Assembly (NCBI GenBank): GCA_012295275.1
Contig: CM022672.1
Location: 7,812,884 to 7,876,883 of the forward strand
Source: Chrysomallon squamiferum
Lineage: Eukaryota > Mollusca > Gastropoda > Neomphalida > Peltospiridae
DNA: 64,000 bases
Direction of reading: 5' to 3'
Made by a program: the position numbers and the translations under genes. The notes below the pieces were generated by a model that was given only the letters and a program-made list of their open reading frames with translations, made no database searches and was not told where the DNA came from. Shown one piece after another: positions 36,524 to 50,220 of the stretch (its first letter is position 1; each line of letters starts with the position of its first letter).

Positions 36524-36771
36524 ACAACCTGTGTTTTGTTTCTAGTCCCGTGTGTTTGTGAATATTTATTAAAACTGTGTGTTACTCAATGTTTCTCAAG
36601 TGTTACTGTTTCAGCTGCTTGAGTTTTTGTTTTTGTGTTTTTCTACTTGGGAGTTGTGTTAGATGGACAGAAGAAGTATTAAAGACAATTTTTGGAAATG
36701 GATTTCCCCTGAGATGAATGTGTCATGTTTTGAATGTTGGTACAAAATAGGCTTTGCCTCAGAAAAATAAA
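36524..36771 (+). other. 3' UTR of the C2orf42-like gene
   Basis: Follows the TGA stop and ends shortly after an AATAAA at 36766-36771. It is less AT-rich than the DNA beyond it. Confidence 0.55.
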
Positions 36772-39700
36772 AGAATCCCAGAAAACAAACGAAATCTCTA
36801 ATTTGATTTGTCATACAAAAATTTTTTCTCAATTTTTTTTTTTTTTTATCATCTTATTTAATGCATAATGTGACAAGTCAGGACTGCATTACTGCCTCAC
36901 TTAACATTTAGGAAGACACATCTCAGTTTGTGTAGTATGAAGCTGCTTAAACATCAGTAAAATATCTTAAAATTCATCAGTAAATCTTATAATGAATATA
37001 ATTTATATTTAAAAAAAAAAAAAAAAAATGGCAATTAAAAAATTGTGCCTATATCAACCTTATTTGATTCTTGAATGGATACATTATTTTTTTTAAAGAA
37101 GAATTTCTACACCTAGTATTAAGATTTAAAGTGACAAATTCAGTTTGGTCCATTAATACATTAGTTTGATAAAATCCAACCTTTTCACACTTTTAGTCAA
37201 AATTACATAATTGCATCTGAAATTTAGATTATTTGATGCAGATTTTACAAGTGAAGACAAAAATCAGCTCCATTGTGAGATACTGATGAGTATTTACAAT
37301 TGAAACAGATTCTCTTTTGTTTGTAAACCAAAAACTTACATGCAGTTTCACTAGTGTGCAAATTACTTTCATCAGTCAGTAGTAGACATCACGTGAAGAT
37401 AACTATTTAAATCATTTACACTTCTTTACATTTATTATTTTTAACTAAGCATATCGTATCTTAGGCCAGATTCAGTCAAAGAGAAGCCCAGTCTTGAAGT
37501 AAAATTATTTAAGTTATCAAAACTGTTTACAACAGAATTATAATCTTGTTTATTATCTGAATTTTATTAAAGAACTGATGACAAAATACTCAATTTTACA
37601 CAAACATCTGTAATTTTAGGTCAGTATAAATTTGGGCAAAGTGTGAAATTAAAATTAATATTTAGATTTAGGGATTGATTATTTCTATCTGATGCTTATT
37701 TCCATGCTGAAAGAATTTACAGTACAGCTTTTGAAAAGAGCTGCTGACAATTGTTTCAACAAATTTCAGTTTTTCAGAATAAACTGTTTCACTGAAACTA
37801 GGCTGTAATAGAATAAATCTTTCATTTGTTCTCAACTTCTTTAAACTCTCTTTCTTTAAATTCATATTTACCATTATCAGCAAATAATTTTGTCTGAAAG
37901 AATCCAAAATAAAGTAACCCGGTTGTGTATGCATTGAATTTCTTTTTGTTTTTCCTCCAAGACAAAAAAACAAAACAAAATATATGTAAACTATTATTAT
38001 TATTTATGTTTGAAATATGAAATTACAATCAATAAATCTCATTAGAAATGTGTTTTTGTTGTCCTCTTTTTTAAAATAAAAAATTGGAGTAATAGACAGT
38101 TGTTACTTTTAACTGTTTAGGAGCAAAAAAACCTGCAGATATATTTTTTAGAAAGCTGGAATCATAGAACTTTTCAGATGGTTTGTCATGCACACAATAT
38201 CTGATTTTTGCTTTGTACAAACATTTCTTATACAAGTTTTTGAACAGAAAATCACTCAGAGCTAACCAAGTCATTCCACCCAGTGATTTCAGGTCAAGGC
38301 TGTTTGTCTAATATCAAACAACAAAGTCCTGACAAATATACATCATTTTCAGTTAATATTGTGTCAATTAGACTGTTTACATTGGATTATCAAAGCATGT
38401 GGTATGTAGTATCCTAATCTTTGAAAGGAGCTTCTAATACAGAACAATCTACTATACAGTTGTTGCAGGTTTTCTCTCATTATCTGTATACTTGTAAACC
38501 TTCAGTTTAATATAACTATGTTGAGAACATAGATATATAGATATATTTTTCTTTATTCAATGTCAGATGAAACAACTGATGGATGATAAAGCTAAATATA
38601 CTGATATATATGCTGTTAAAATATTTCTTATCTTAGAGAAATTTACATTAAACAAAAACTGTGATGTGTTATTTGTTTTCAAATAATCTGTTAGTAGTAT
38701 TGACCAAACTGAGGTTCAGGTTCATATCATTTACTTTGATAGTTTCAAACATCCAAGTTGGGACTGTGCTAAAACACTATTTGGAAATATTAGTATAGGT
38801 TATAGCTTCAGATAAAAGTTTCTTTAAAACAGTTACCATGAAAGCCTGGATATTATATGTCTGAACATGTTGTCAAACCTTTCTTGCATTCATTTTAGAA
38901 TTAAAATGTAAAATTTGTGTAGGTAATATTAACTTTATTTATTTGTTTTTATAATTAACAACTGATAATAAGAAACAACTGGATTTGTTAATATATCCAG
39001 TTCAATAAAAAAATAAAATGTAAAACTTGAGTACGTAAAAATTATTTTTGTTTTTTATTATAATTTTTTTTAGTAACCAGCAATTGATAATTGTTAACAA
39101 ATTTGATTCAATAAAGTATATACGGTGGATTTTTGAGTTTTTAAGTGTATGTTTTATGTTTTTCACTTCAAATAATATTACACCATGTTTTAAAACTGAA
39201 GACCTCATAGAAAAGTAACTGTCAGTTTAAGAAAATATTAACTAATGATGACTGTTTATATCAAACATAAGATAAATCTGTCACATGTAAAAATTGTAGT
39301 TCCTAACATTTACATGACTAAACAGATCCTCTGATTTTGTTTTCAAAACAATGGTTTATTTCCTCTACACTTAAATCCAACAAACATATTAGCCTACAAG
39401 AACAAAGACCAATAATAATAGAATGTTGTTTTGTATATTCATGACTCTCTTTTCATTTGAAATGTTTTACATTCATTCATAGCCTTTTTAAAATAATTAG
39501 TTATTTAAATTAAATATATTTATTATTTCACATTTCTTGATTTCTGGGGTTTTTTGTTATTTTGTTTCTTAATGTAACATGATTTCTATATTTAAAACAA
39601 GATAATACAAACTGGGGTCCAGTAATTGTGGTGTTTGTTAATGGAAGTAGAGAAACAGAACATTTTGTAAGAGAAGGCACGTTAATGAGATGACGAACAT
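36772..39700. other. Intergenic region between the convergent C2orf42-like and RGS12-like genes
   Basis: Both genes end here (tail to tail). No coding frame was seen. Composition is moderately AT-rich with few long microsatellites, so parts may be 3' UTR of the minus-strand RGS12-like transcript. Confidence 0.5.
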
Positions 39701-39701
39701 T

Positions 39702-40111
39702 TTTATTTTATGTGGACATGTTTTCACAACCAGCATCTGTGTAAGTGTTATATAAAATTTAAATAAATTAAAATAATCTCTTGAGGCACATAAAATCATC
39801 TTTTAGACCAGATATGAGGTGTCTGAATACATAAACACATTTGTAAATATTTAAGTATTCTTAAAATAAAGCAACAAAAGTTCAAAAACTAAAAAAATGT
39901 ATTAAAATCATTTTATCACAAAAAAGTACACTTGTATAAAAATGACAAAAATGATATAAAATGGAAATCAACTGAAAAGAAATGATCACAACCTAAAATT
40001 CTGTTAATTTAGTAAAATAATTTTAATTTTATAAATTATTATCCAGAAAATAGCAATGTATGTATTTATATATAAATATATGTACATAAACTATACATAT
40101 CTACAATTAAT
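39702..40111 (-). other. Proximal 3' UTR of the RGS12-like gene
   Basis: Minus-strand DNA after the TAA stop (40112-40114). A minus-strand AATAAA lies at 39702-39707 and is a possible poly(A) signal. Others lie further left, near 38934, so the UTR may be longer. Confidence 0.35.
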
Positions 40112-43100
40112 TTATACAAAAGTAACTAGTTCATCTTTTTTGAAGAGCTCTAACACAACCGGTTTTGGTCTGTTTTCATGCTGTTCTCTTAACACTTTGG
40201 GTGTCAAACAAGTATTGGCAACAGATTTCATGTTCTTCAAATTAAATTTATCTTTAGTACAGTCAGAGTTCATATTTTCCAGGTTTCCTCTGTTCACAGA
40301 CTGCATGTATTTGTTCATGTTTGACTTGTGCATTGAATCATATGGTTCACTGTCGACACTGTTGCTCTGTTCTGAAGTAGGGATGAACTGTGAAGTCTGC
40401 CGATGTCTGGCAGATTTGGCCAGCACAGGAGGTGGTGTCAGTCTTTCAGGAAATGAATGTGTGTCTGTTAAAGTGTTGTCGTATAGTGAATATTTTGGTG
40501 AGCCTGTTAATGTGTTGTCATGTGGTGAGTATTTTGGTGAGCCTGTTAATGTCATGTCAAGACTTTCACTCCTGTGACGTTGATGACGATGTGAAAAATG
40601 ATCAGGTGACGCAACATCTCTGTCCAATTCTGTATGCAATGCATTATGAGAATGAAAACCAAAGCCACTGTCGTAATTCTGCTGTGATAAACGTCTGCAT
40701 GAACACTTTCTGCCATTTTCAACATCAGAATTGCATGAATCCACAATAACTGGCCTCATCTGAAAGTACGAGTCTGCTGTTTCCGGTGACGGGAACAAGC
40801 CATCAGATGAGAAACTCTGGTTGGAAAATATAAACTGTGTGCTGTCCTCGGTGAAAGAGTTCCTCATTTCCTCATTATACTGATCACAGTCGTCAACAAC
40901 ACCAAGGGAAGACTTCACAGTGTCGCTCTGCATGTACTGAACATCATCAAACAAGTCGCCAGTCGACTGACAGCGAAGCAGCATGCTGTTGTCAGGTTGT
41001 CTCCTCAAAAACTCGGGTATCTCTGGAGGAGGCATGCTCACTCCTCTCTGATCATCCAGTCTCTGATTCTGAGCTCTTGACAGCAGCTCAAATAATCTTT
41101 CGTCTGAAAGAAACCATTTTAAAAATGATTAAAAATAATTATTTCTACTCCAAATGTAAGCATCATTAAAAAAATGATTTATAACCTGGATTTTTTTTTT
41201 TTTTATATACTAGATAGCATAAATAGATGATAAATATAAAAGATGATTACTAAAGAATGAAATTTATACAAATAACTGAATATAAGCTTTATAACAATGG
41301 AATAAATATCAATTCTAAATAAAATTTCATAACAAAATGGAAGAGATATCTTTTCATCATTTTAAAAAAAAAAAAAGTAAAAACCCCCAAACTTAATAAT
41401 TTAAAAATATTTACAAGTAATAATTTACCTTCTGAATTTCTTCTCCTGTAACGAGCATCAGTCTGTTGGGGAGCAACTGTCACTTTGACCTTTGCCCTCG
41501 GCTTGGCTTCTTTTTTGCCCAGTGAGTCTCTTCTCAGAAGGCCGAATAAGCCGGATAAGCGATGCTCTTCTTGGTTTTTCTTTAAAACAAAACACAAAAA
41601 AAAATTAATTAAAAAATAATAATTTCAATAGCTTAAAAAACAGTAATTATTAGTTCAATCAGTGGTGTTTGATACTGAAATTATTTAGTATGACTAGTAT
41701 AGTGCTGCATAAGTTGTACATGTTTTTAAACACATGCTGTAAAGTATTAGTCGTAAAATGTTAATATTACATGTGGTCTAAAATAACATGAAATGTGTGC
41801 ATTATTATTCAACACAGAAAAATGAAGAGAAAGAAGAAAGAGAAAGAAGGGATAATGTTAAAAGAAAAAGGAATTTTTGAATGGAAGTATACATTTATCA
41901 TCCATTATTTATATAATTCACCCACCTATCATATTGCTATGAACATTCACACACCTTGCACATGCATGCATGCACACAGTGTTATTACAGTAATTTATTT
42001 TACAAATATCTTTTTTTCTAGTTATCAATCAAGTGCGTTATTTTTGTATCATATGGAACTCTTGGCTGTATACAGTTTCAGTAAAATAACACAATTCATT
42101 ACTGAATATATTTATATTTAATTCTGCATTGGTTTAACCAATCTGTTAGCAGTAATCTGATATTCAATAATAAAAGGATAATAACAGCTTGCATGTTTTC
42201 TGATATTCAGGAATAAAGATAAAAATAGCCCATGTAAATGTTTCTCTAGTTTCACAGGTAATATTAAATAATCTAGTTTTTAGACTAAAACAAAGTGACT
42301 GAACACAAAACAACAGCGTGAAAACACGAGCTGAGACAAACAAGCACTCCACAACATCACTACAAGCAAAAGTCTGGCTGTAAATGTGTGGATCATGATC
42401 ACTTTACATAAACTAAACCTATGTTTTTTTTAAAACTGTGTCAGGTTATATTGGTAAATTATCATTCTTTAATAATAATTTTGTGTGTGTGTGTGTAAAA
42501 TGTTATGAAGATATCTGGAAGCAGACATTTCTTATTTTGCATATAAAAAAAATATGTAAACATTACATTTGCTTTATAGTAATTTGGTGTAAAATATTTT
42601 TAATATGCATCTGCAAATGTATTATTTCTAAATGAAAATGTTTTTTTTTATTATTTTGTTATATATATTTTTGTTATTTAGTATGATTTAAACAATGTTG
42701 ATATTCAACTGAAGAAATAAACTGTGTTAGTAGAATTCTGTGTAAATTTGTTTAAACTGTAAGACTATAAGACAAAGACTCTGTTCATGATCCACACAGT
42801 GTATACCAGCCAACTTCTTACCTTCTGCCTGTTTAACTCGACAATTCCAAGCTCATCGAAACTATGAGCAATTTCTGATTTGCCTTTCATCAAGTCATCG
42901 AAAATGCGATTAGTAATTTCATCGAGAGATGCTGTCAGCTTAACACTAACTGTCCCGAATTTGTGCTTACCACTAGCTGGTAGTGGCGGAGGTTTGGAAG
43001 ATGTTGCCATGGCAACACGGCGACTGGCTTCACCATGGCCACCCCTTTCTGTTAGACAAACAAGGAAACATGCAGGGCCATTAAATGTTTTTTTTTTTTT

Positions 43101-46100
43101 ACTTTTTTTTTTAAATCATGCAATGAGGATGACGCTGTTGAAAATGATGAGAATGAAGAAAGAAAATACATCAGAGATAAACTAAATTTAAAAAGAAGAA
43201 AACATGCAGCATTTAAATTTTCATGCTGTAGTAATTAGGTCAAACATTAATTAATATTTGAGAATTTGAAACCATGCAAAACAATCCCCAAAACAAAAAT
43301 TAAAACATGCGAGAAAATTAAGCTTGGATTAAACTGTTCAGCTGAGAGGCAAGCATGCAACCAGACAAACATCAAAAGAAACAAAGTTTTTTCAGTATCT
43401 CTTCTTTAAGTAAAATTAAAATGTGAGTTCAGTTACTGCTAAGATATATACTTTATATATAAAATATTCCTGTTTATTCTTGTTAGTGGTAGTGAAACAA
43501 AACAATTATAACTTTAAAATTCTATTAAATTTTGTATATCTGTTACATATGTTTTACTGTTTGTCAAAAATAAATAAATGTATATCAAAAACAAATAATA
43601 GATAACACTAAGAAAAAAATTGAAAAAAAACCATGAGTTATTAAAATTAATTAATAGAAGGTTATTTTTATTTCATCATCATAAAACAAATTTGTTCTTT
43701 TAACATGCCAAGATAATGATTTGAATATCAATTGTGAATAATCTGAAATATCTGTCTTATTATTTACAATAAGATCTTTTATCTTTTAGAAAACTCAGTA
43801 TGTACAAGATTATGTCAAGTCAAATAAAATGTTTTTAGCACATTAAATGTACAGAATTTAACTGCTGCTTTATGAAGAATAAGAAGAAATAAACCTCGTG
43901 ATTATTATATAAGATAACAACAGTAATTAAACAAGATAAATGTTTGTTAAGTTTAAAGTGAGTGGCATTGGCTGAAGCAGTCACTGGCAAATTGCATGGG
44001 AATGGAACAATATATTCAAAGTACAGAACCAAACCAAACAAACAAATTTCTGAAACTTTAGTGAAATTAAATTTGGGAGAATAAGGGAATCCAGTAATGC
44101 TAATGTATTTCACATGAAGCTTTTCCTTCCATGGAATCTGTATAAAGACAGCTGCTAAACCGAAACAGTATTTAAAATGCAAATAAAACAAAACTGACAC
44201 ATTCCTAGAAGTCCACTGTCAGCATGGTAAAAACAATTATCCTTTTCTTATTTTTAAAATAATATAGTTTAGTTTCTTTTCTTTCTTTTTTAAAAACTAA
44301 CAAAGCAATGAACAAGTTATTTCTATCATATGATTTTCAGTGTAAAGTTCATGGTATGAATGTTTATGTGAAATGAATTTAATGAAGACCATTCCTAGAA
44401 GATTGTTTAAACCAAGCAAGATTTGTTACAAAGCTCTGATAGTATGCAGTGAACAAAAAAAAAAAGAAGAAAAAAAAAGAACAGATGTTAATAAAAAAAA
44501 AAAAAAAATCAACCAATAACCCGAATTAGAAATCAGTGAATTAATAGTATCTTAAAATATTTTGTCATTTGATGTACAATATATGAATAATCATTTGTGG
44601 TTTAAACTGAATTAATGATGTCTGAAACATTCTGTCATTTGAAGTGTGAAAAATTTATTTATTTTGGGTTTAAATCAAATAATTAAAAAGCTGAGAATCA
44701 ACTGTAGATAATTAAATTGATAAAAATATAAAAAATATATTAGTGGACTAATTATTAGTGTTAAATTGCTCAGATAATTATTTTGCCCACTAAACTAGAA
44801 AATTTTCTTTATTTTAGGAAGTAGAAGCAGATGACAGGTTAAAGTATTTTTAATCGAATGAATATCTAAAGTTCAAAGCTGGTGTGGAATAGCAGCAAAT
44901 GAATGTAAATACAATATATGTTAAATTTAAAGTATTTTAAGTTGTTAATTTATGTTTACTTTTTAAAAGATTGATGAAACCACTTTATAACACTGAGAAG
45001 AAAAAAAAGGTTAAATCCCCAAATGTATTACGTGTTATGTGAAAAGTCTTACCACCCTGACATGAAATTGTGTTATAAAGGCAGTTTAGATAAAAGCTCA
45101 AATAAAGTGCTTTCTAAAGTTAATCTATAAATACATTCTAATGAAATACTATATTAACAGTAGTTTAAAATAATACATCAAGACTGATACATAAATTTAC
45201 TTCATAAAAATATTACTTTCTGAATGAGAATTTATTTTAAAATTTGTAATAAAGAACTGTTCAACACAGAATCTGATATTTTTTGACAAACACAAAAAAT
45301 GACATTATGTAATGGAAAAAGAAATCTTTAGAATCGCAAGAAATGGAAACCCATTCATTAAGTTATTCCATGTTTATCAAGATTAACATTATAATTCAAA
45401 TAAAGAGCGAGGAACCAAAAATTAAAAATTAAAATTTAAATAAAAAATCACAACCCAAAATTTATTTTAAAAATTTAAATTTAAATTTTATTTAATGCCA
45501 AATCAAAATTGTTTTACAAGTGTACATTTTACAATAAAAATAAATAATTATTTCAGTTTTTTTCCCCTAAATCAGCACAGTGGGACTGAATTTACAAAGT
45601 GTATACATATCTGAGGATAATCAGTGAATGTTTTATACAGACTACTGAAACAAGAGACAATAATGCTGTACAAACAGTACAGACTGCGATACTGTAAAGA
45701 CAATAAAACTCTGTATAAAACTGCAGAGACTGTAAAACTGAACAGAACTGTAAAGACACTAAAGCTGTGTGTGAGACAGAAAGTTGTCTTACCACTTGTC
45801 TCATCCCTAGTTACAATGACCACTCTCTGATTGTCTATGTCAGACACTGGTGTCTCAGAATCCAGGTAGCCGTCTAATCCGGCCTGAAAAATACAAATAT
45901 TTACAATGATTTCACAGAATACAGTAACAGCACAGCGAAGACATTATTTGACTTCAGTGTGAAAACTATACTGCCAGAATGTTTTATTTTTGTAAATTGT
46001 GCTAACCAAAACATATATGGAAAAGTATTGATGAAAACAGAAATATATAGATAATAAAAGAAATAAAATAAGTCAAGAAAAAAAAAAAACAAAAAAAAAC

Positions 46101-49100
46101 ATCTCTCAGTAATAACATTTACTTTAATGCCACATTCTTAAAATCCTGACATATTTTTATTGTTTTATTAATCAAATATATCAATATATTTGTTTCTAAT
46201 ACTAAACAACAATGTGCTTTTAATGTGGCTGGAAATGCAGATCTGCACTGATGTTATGACTGAGCATTTTCTGAATAATTTTCAGAGAAGACGATTTTAT
46301 TCTCTGTGAAATGAAATTGACTTACGAGTTGTATGTAGATGCTGTCTATTCTGTAACCGTACTTGTTGAGTATCGGCTTGAACACATCTCGTATTGATCT
46401 GTTAGGTTTGGCCTTGACTCCAATAGACTTCTTGTTAGGCAGGTCCATGCGGAACAGTACTCTTCTCTCTATCACAACTTCCTTCGATCCCAGAGTGGAC
46501 ACATCATCACCCAGGTCCAGTGGCTACAACAGTTAACATTATTCATATAGTAAAGATGTATGCTCACACATATAATTATATTAATAGTAGCATTTGTTTG
46601 TCACTCCTGGATCCAAAACAAAAAACATCAGAGTAACTTACTACCAGTATTAAAATATTTTCATGAATGAATGAAAATGAAAAAGTGAAAAAAATGCTGA
46701 TAGCAAGCACTGTGAATTATGCTTAATGCCTTCATTCACATCTTAACTGGATTAAAATGTTGGTTGGTTTTAATTAATTGATGGATGATAGTCATCAGTA
46801 TATAAAATTAAAATATATAATTATTCTGGATATAACATTTAACTGTCCACCAAATATAATTTTAACGGCTCAGAAATTTATTGTTTGTTTAAAATTATAG
46901 CTATAAAAATTTTAAAAGTGTGAAATCAATATTAACCTTGTCAGCGCCAAGCATGAACACATCGACTGCAGCAATGGAAAGTCCTCGTTTTTCACAGAGT
47001 TTGCCGAGCACAGCCCGGATACTCTGACCTGGCTTGGCACACACAACAGTGGTCGAACCATCGGGAAGAACAACTCTACAGAACTTAAACTGACCTTCAT
47101 TGACATCTCGCATTTCCTAAAAATACACATAATTATGTCATAAATCAAATATAAAAATATAACCAACAAATATATAAAATACATCATAAATATTTATCAG
47201 TGCATAAACATCAATTACTTTTTCAAAAGTTATAGCCTTCTTCTTCGCTAACTACCGTTCACAATTTATTAAACTTTTTAACACAAACACTTTCTGCAGA
47301 TATTTATATACAATAATTAATAGCACTTGTTATGACAAAAACAAAACATCTAGATGTAAGTAAGTTTTATTTTACATTATCATTTTTTTAGAGGATATTT
47401 TGAACAATGAAACTAACCTCCTTGGTCTGGAAGACCTCTTTTCTCATTGTACTAAGGTCGATGCCAGGACCTGGGGGTTTCTTTGAGTTGTTGTTTACTT
47501 CCTTGCCTGATCTCCTCACTTCCTTCCCCAGCACTTTGAGTTCAGAGTCGGATGCCGCCTTCAAGCTTTGCTTGTTTTTGTCTGTCAATTAAAATTAATT
47601 AATTAAAATACATTACTCAACTATTACCTAACAGTAACCCTGTTTTCCTTTGATACATTGGATAGCTTCTAACCAAATGATTTTACATGTCTGTTCAAGG
47701 AAATCTACTACTGTTTTTACTTGTATTATTTTTCAGTATACCATCTGAAGCTAACTGTATTACTATAAGAGTCAGCTAAATTTAGCCTACTTATTTTTTT
47801 AGCGTTTAATTATATTCAAGAAATTGAAGATGAGTATGTTTTAAAATTAATTTAAATCAATAAAAGAAAACAAAATCTGATGTTAAACTTACTTTGTCGC
47901 CAAGGAAGCAATGAACGCCTTCTTTTCTCGTTTTCCTTCCCTTTGCCGTTCTGCAAGAAAACAAAACAAAAATAAAACATGGCCAATAAATCAATGGCAG
48001 AATCCATTCCAGCTGGGAGAGGTTGGGACAAGACTTGAATTTGTTCAAACAACTTTCTCCACAACAACTACTACTGGGAAACAAAAACAACTTTCTTTAG
48101 GCCTGAAATAATAAAAAGAAAAAAAAAAAAAAAAGAAAGAAAGAAAAAAGATCTTTACCACCTGTTTTTTTTTTAAATAAATAAATATGTTCTTCAACTT
48201 TCAAATTTTCACTATCTAAAAAACAAAACAAAACAAAAAAAAACAGGGAAAGAAAAATAGATCTTCCTTTACTTTTTTCTCTGAATAAAAAAGAAATCTT
48301 CTATAAACCTCTTTTTCTTTTTTCTTTAAAATCTGAAGCCACAATCCAAAAAACATAGAAACCAAGTGATAAATTTAACAAAAAAATAAAAGAAAAGAAG
48401 AAGAGATGAAATTAAACCTTTTTACACACAAATATATTTAAAATCACTAAAGAGTTTCCTGGAATAAATTACCACTTCTTTAGCTGCACAAATTGTTTTG
48501 TATTTTGATAAAAGATGTTTATTTTTGCATTATTCTTTTCTGTTTTTCACACCAACATTTGAAGAACATTTCAGACCAACAATCCTTGAAAAACATTTCA
48601 GACCAACAATCCCTGAAGAACATATTCAGACAAACAATCCTTGAAGAACATTTTCAGCTCAGAAATACTTAACCAACCAAATCAAGAAATTAAATGTTTT
48701 GACAACCGTAAATTACCAGATCAAACAAGAACCTAACGGATCAATTTGGACAAACTAACAAAATGTTAAAAAAAAGAAGAGAGAAACCAGCTGGATGGAT
48801 TGACTGCCAGAAACAAATACTCACTGAAATTTTTCAAAGAAAAAGCTTTCAAGGATCGTAGAAGAAAAGAGATGGGTCTCTTTACTACCTTGCTTTTCTC
48901 CTTGTCAGTGACTATGAGGTCAGGCTGAGGCAGACACAATGGCTGGCCTTCCATTTCTCTCATCAAGTAGATCTTGTAGAGGTCTGACTTGAGAAATCTC
49001 ACATAGCTGTCCTGTTTCATTAGCTGGTGGATCTGAAAACCAAACCATTTCACATTTATGGAAGGAAAAAAGAACTGTTTTACTGAGACATTCAATTTAC

Positions 49101-50180
49101 TGTAGTAGTCTACCAGTTACATTTTACATATGGAAACAGATCAGACAAAGTGTGAGGACTGCTGCTGTAAGTTGATGATGTAGCACTTTTTCAGAAAGCC
49201 TTCAAGCAAACAAGTGGTATAGTTCTGGCTGGATTGTTTAATAACAAATTGTAATAAAACTAATTTTTATCTGGATGATAATGTATCAATGAGTGTTTGA
49301 ATGATACATGTCATGTAATTATTTACTGGACTTTATTATGGGCATTATGCACTTAGAGTCAAATAATATATACATATAAACTCCATACATATACAAAATC
49401 AGGTACTTACATGCAACTGAGCCATGTCAAACATGATGGATGTGGGGTTATCCATATATTTCTCTGCCTGGTGACGAGATGAGCTGTCCACATTTACAGG
49501 GTCAGGGGCCTTGGCAGAAAGATGTCGATTGTAAATCTCTTTTGCTTTACTTTTTTTCTGTAATCACAAAGAAAGACATTTTTAAAATGAGATAAAAAAA
49601 AATATATATATATATATTATTTAATAATTAATAACATTCATAAGCAGTCTGAACCATTATAACTTTATTTATAATATTTGTAATACCTGTAACACATTTT
49701 TATTACTTTTTTATTAATTAAACGAAACAAGTTTTTCGATAAAGATTAACAAGTTTAAACATGCTTTCAGAAATAAATAAAAACACATCAATTAGAGAGA
49801 TGGCTAGCAGTGAGTAAGAACATGACCAAATGGAATGGGTGTAGCGAACAGACCAGGTGGCAGTTAAGATGACAATCTATTTAACACTGAGGACTAGTTT
49901 ATTGTATGTCCATTATTTTACTATTTACTTAACACAATAGCAACTCATGTAGGCGTTAAATTTGATGATTCTAAATGAGAAGACATGGCATGCAGCAGAA
50001 CATTATGACACCAGAAATAATTTTAATAACACATGATATCTCCCACTGAGCAATAAATCTGAAATCAGATCTACACTATACAAAAACTTTAACTGAATGA
50101 ACAAAACCAAGCCATTACTGAATGAGAATAAATGTCTTTCTGTTCATTTACTAATGGGTTAAAAATATGTTTGGAAAGTA

Positions 50181-50220
<40 letters not shown>

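Noticed and set aside
40056-40749. Long plus-strand ORFs opposite the RGS12-like last exon
   Set aside because: They are antisense shadows of the GoLoco/tail exon.
43835-44200. 121-codon minus-strand ORF in an RGS12-like intron
   Set aside because: No homology was recognised and no in-phase splice pair was found. It is intronic.
45572-45847. Overlapping minus-strand ORFs rich in Leu, Ser and Tyr, and a plus-strand ORF
   Set aside because: They overlap and run past the 45793 donor into the intron. Only 45793-45883 is supported as exon.
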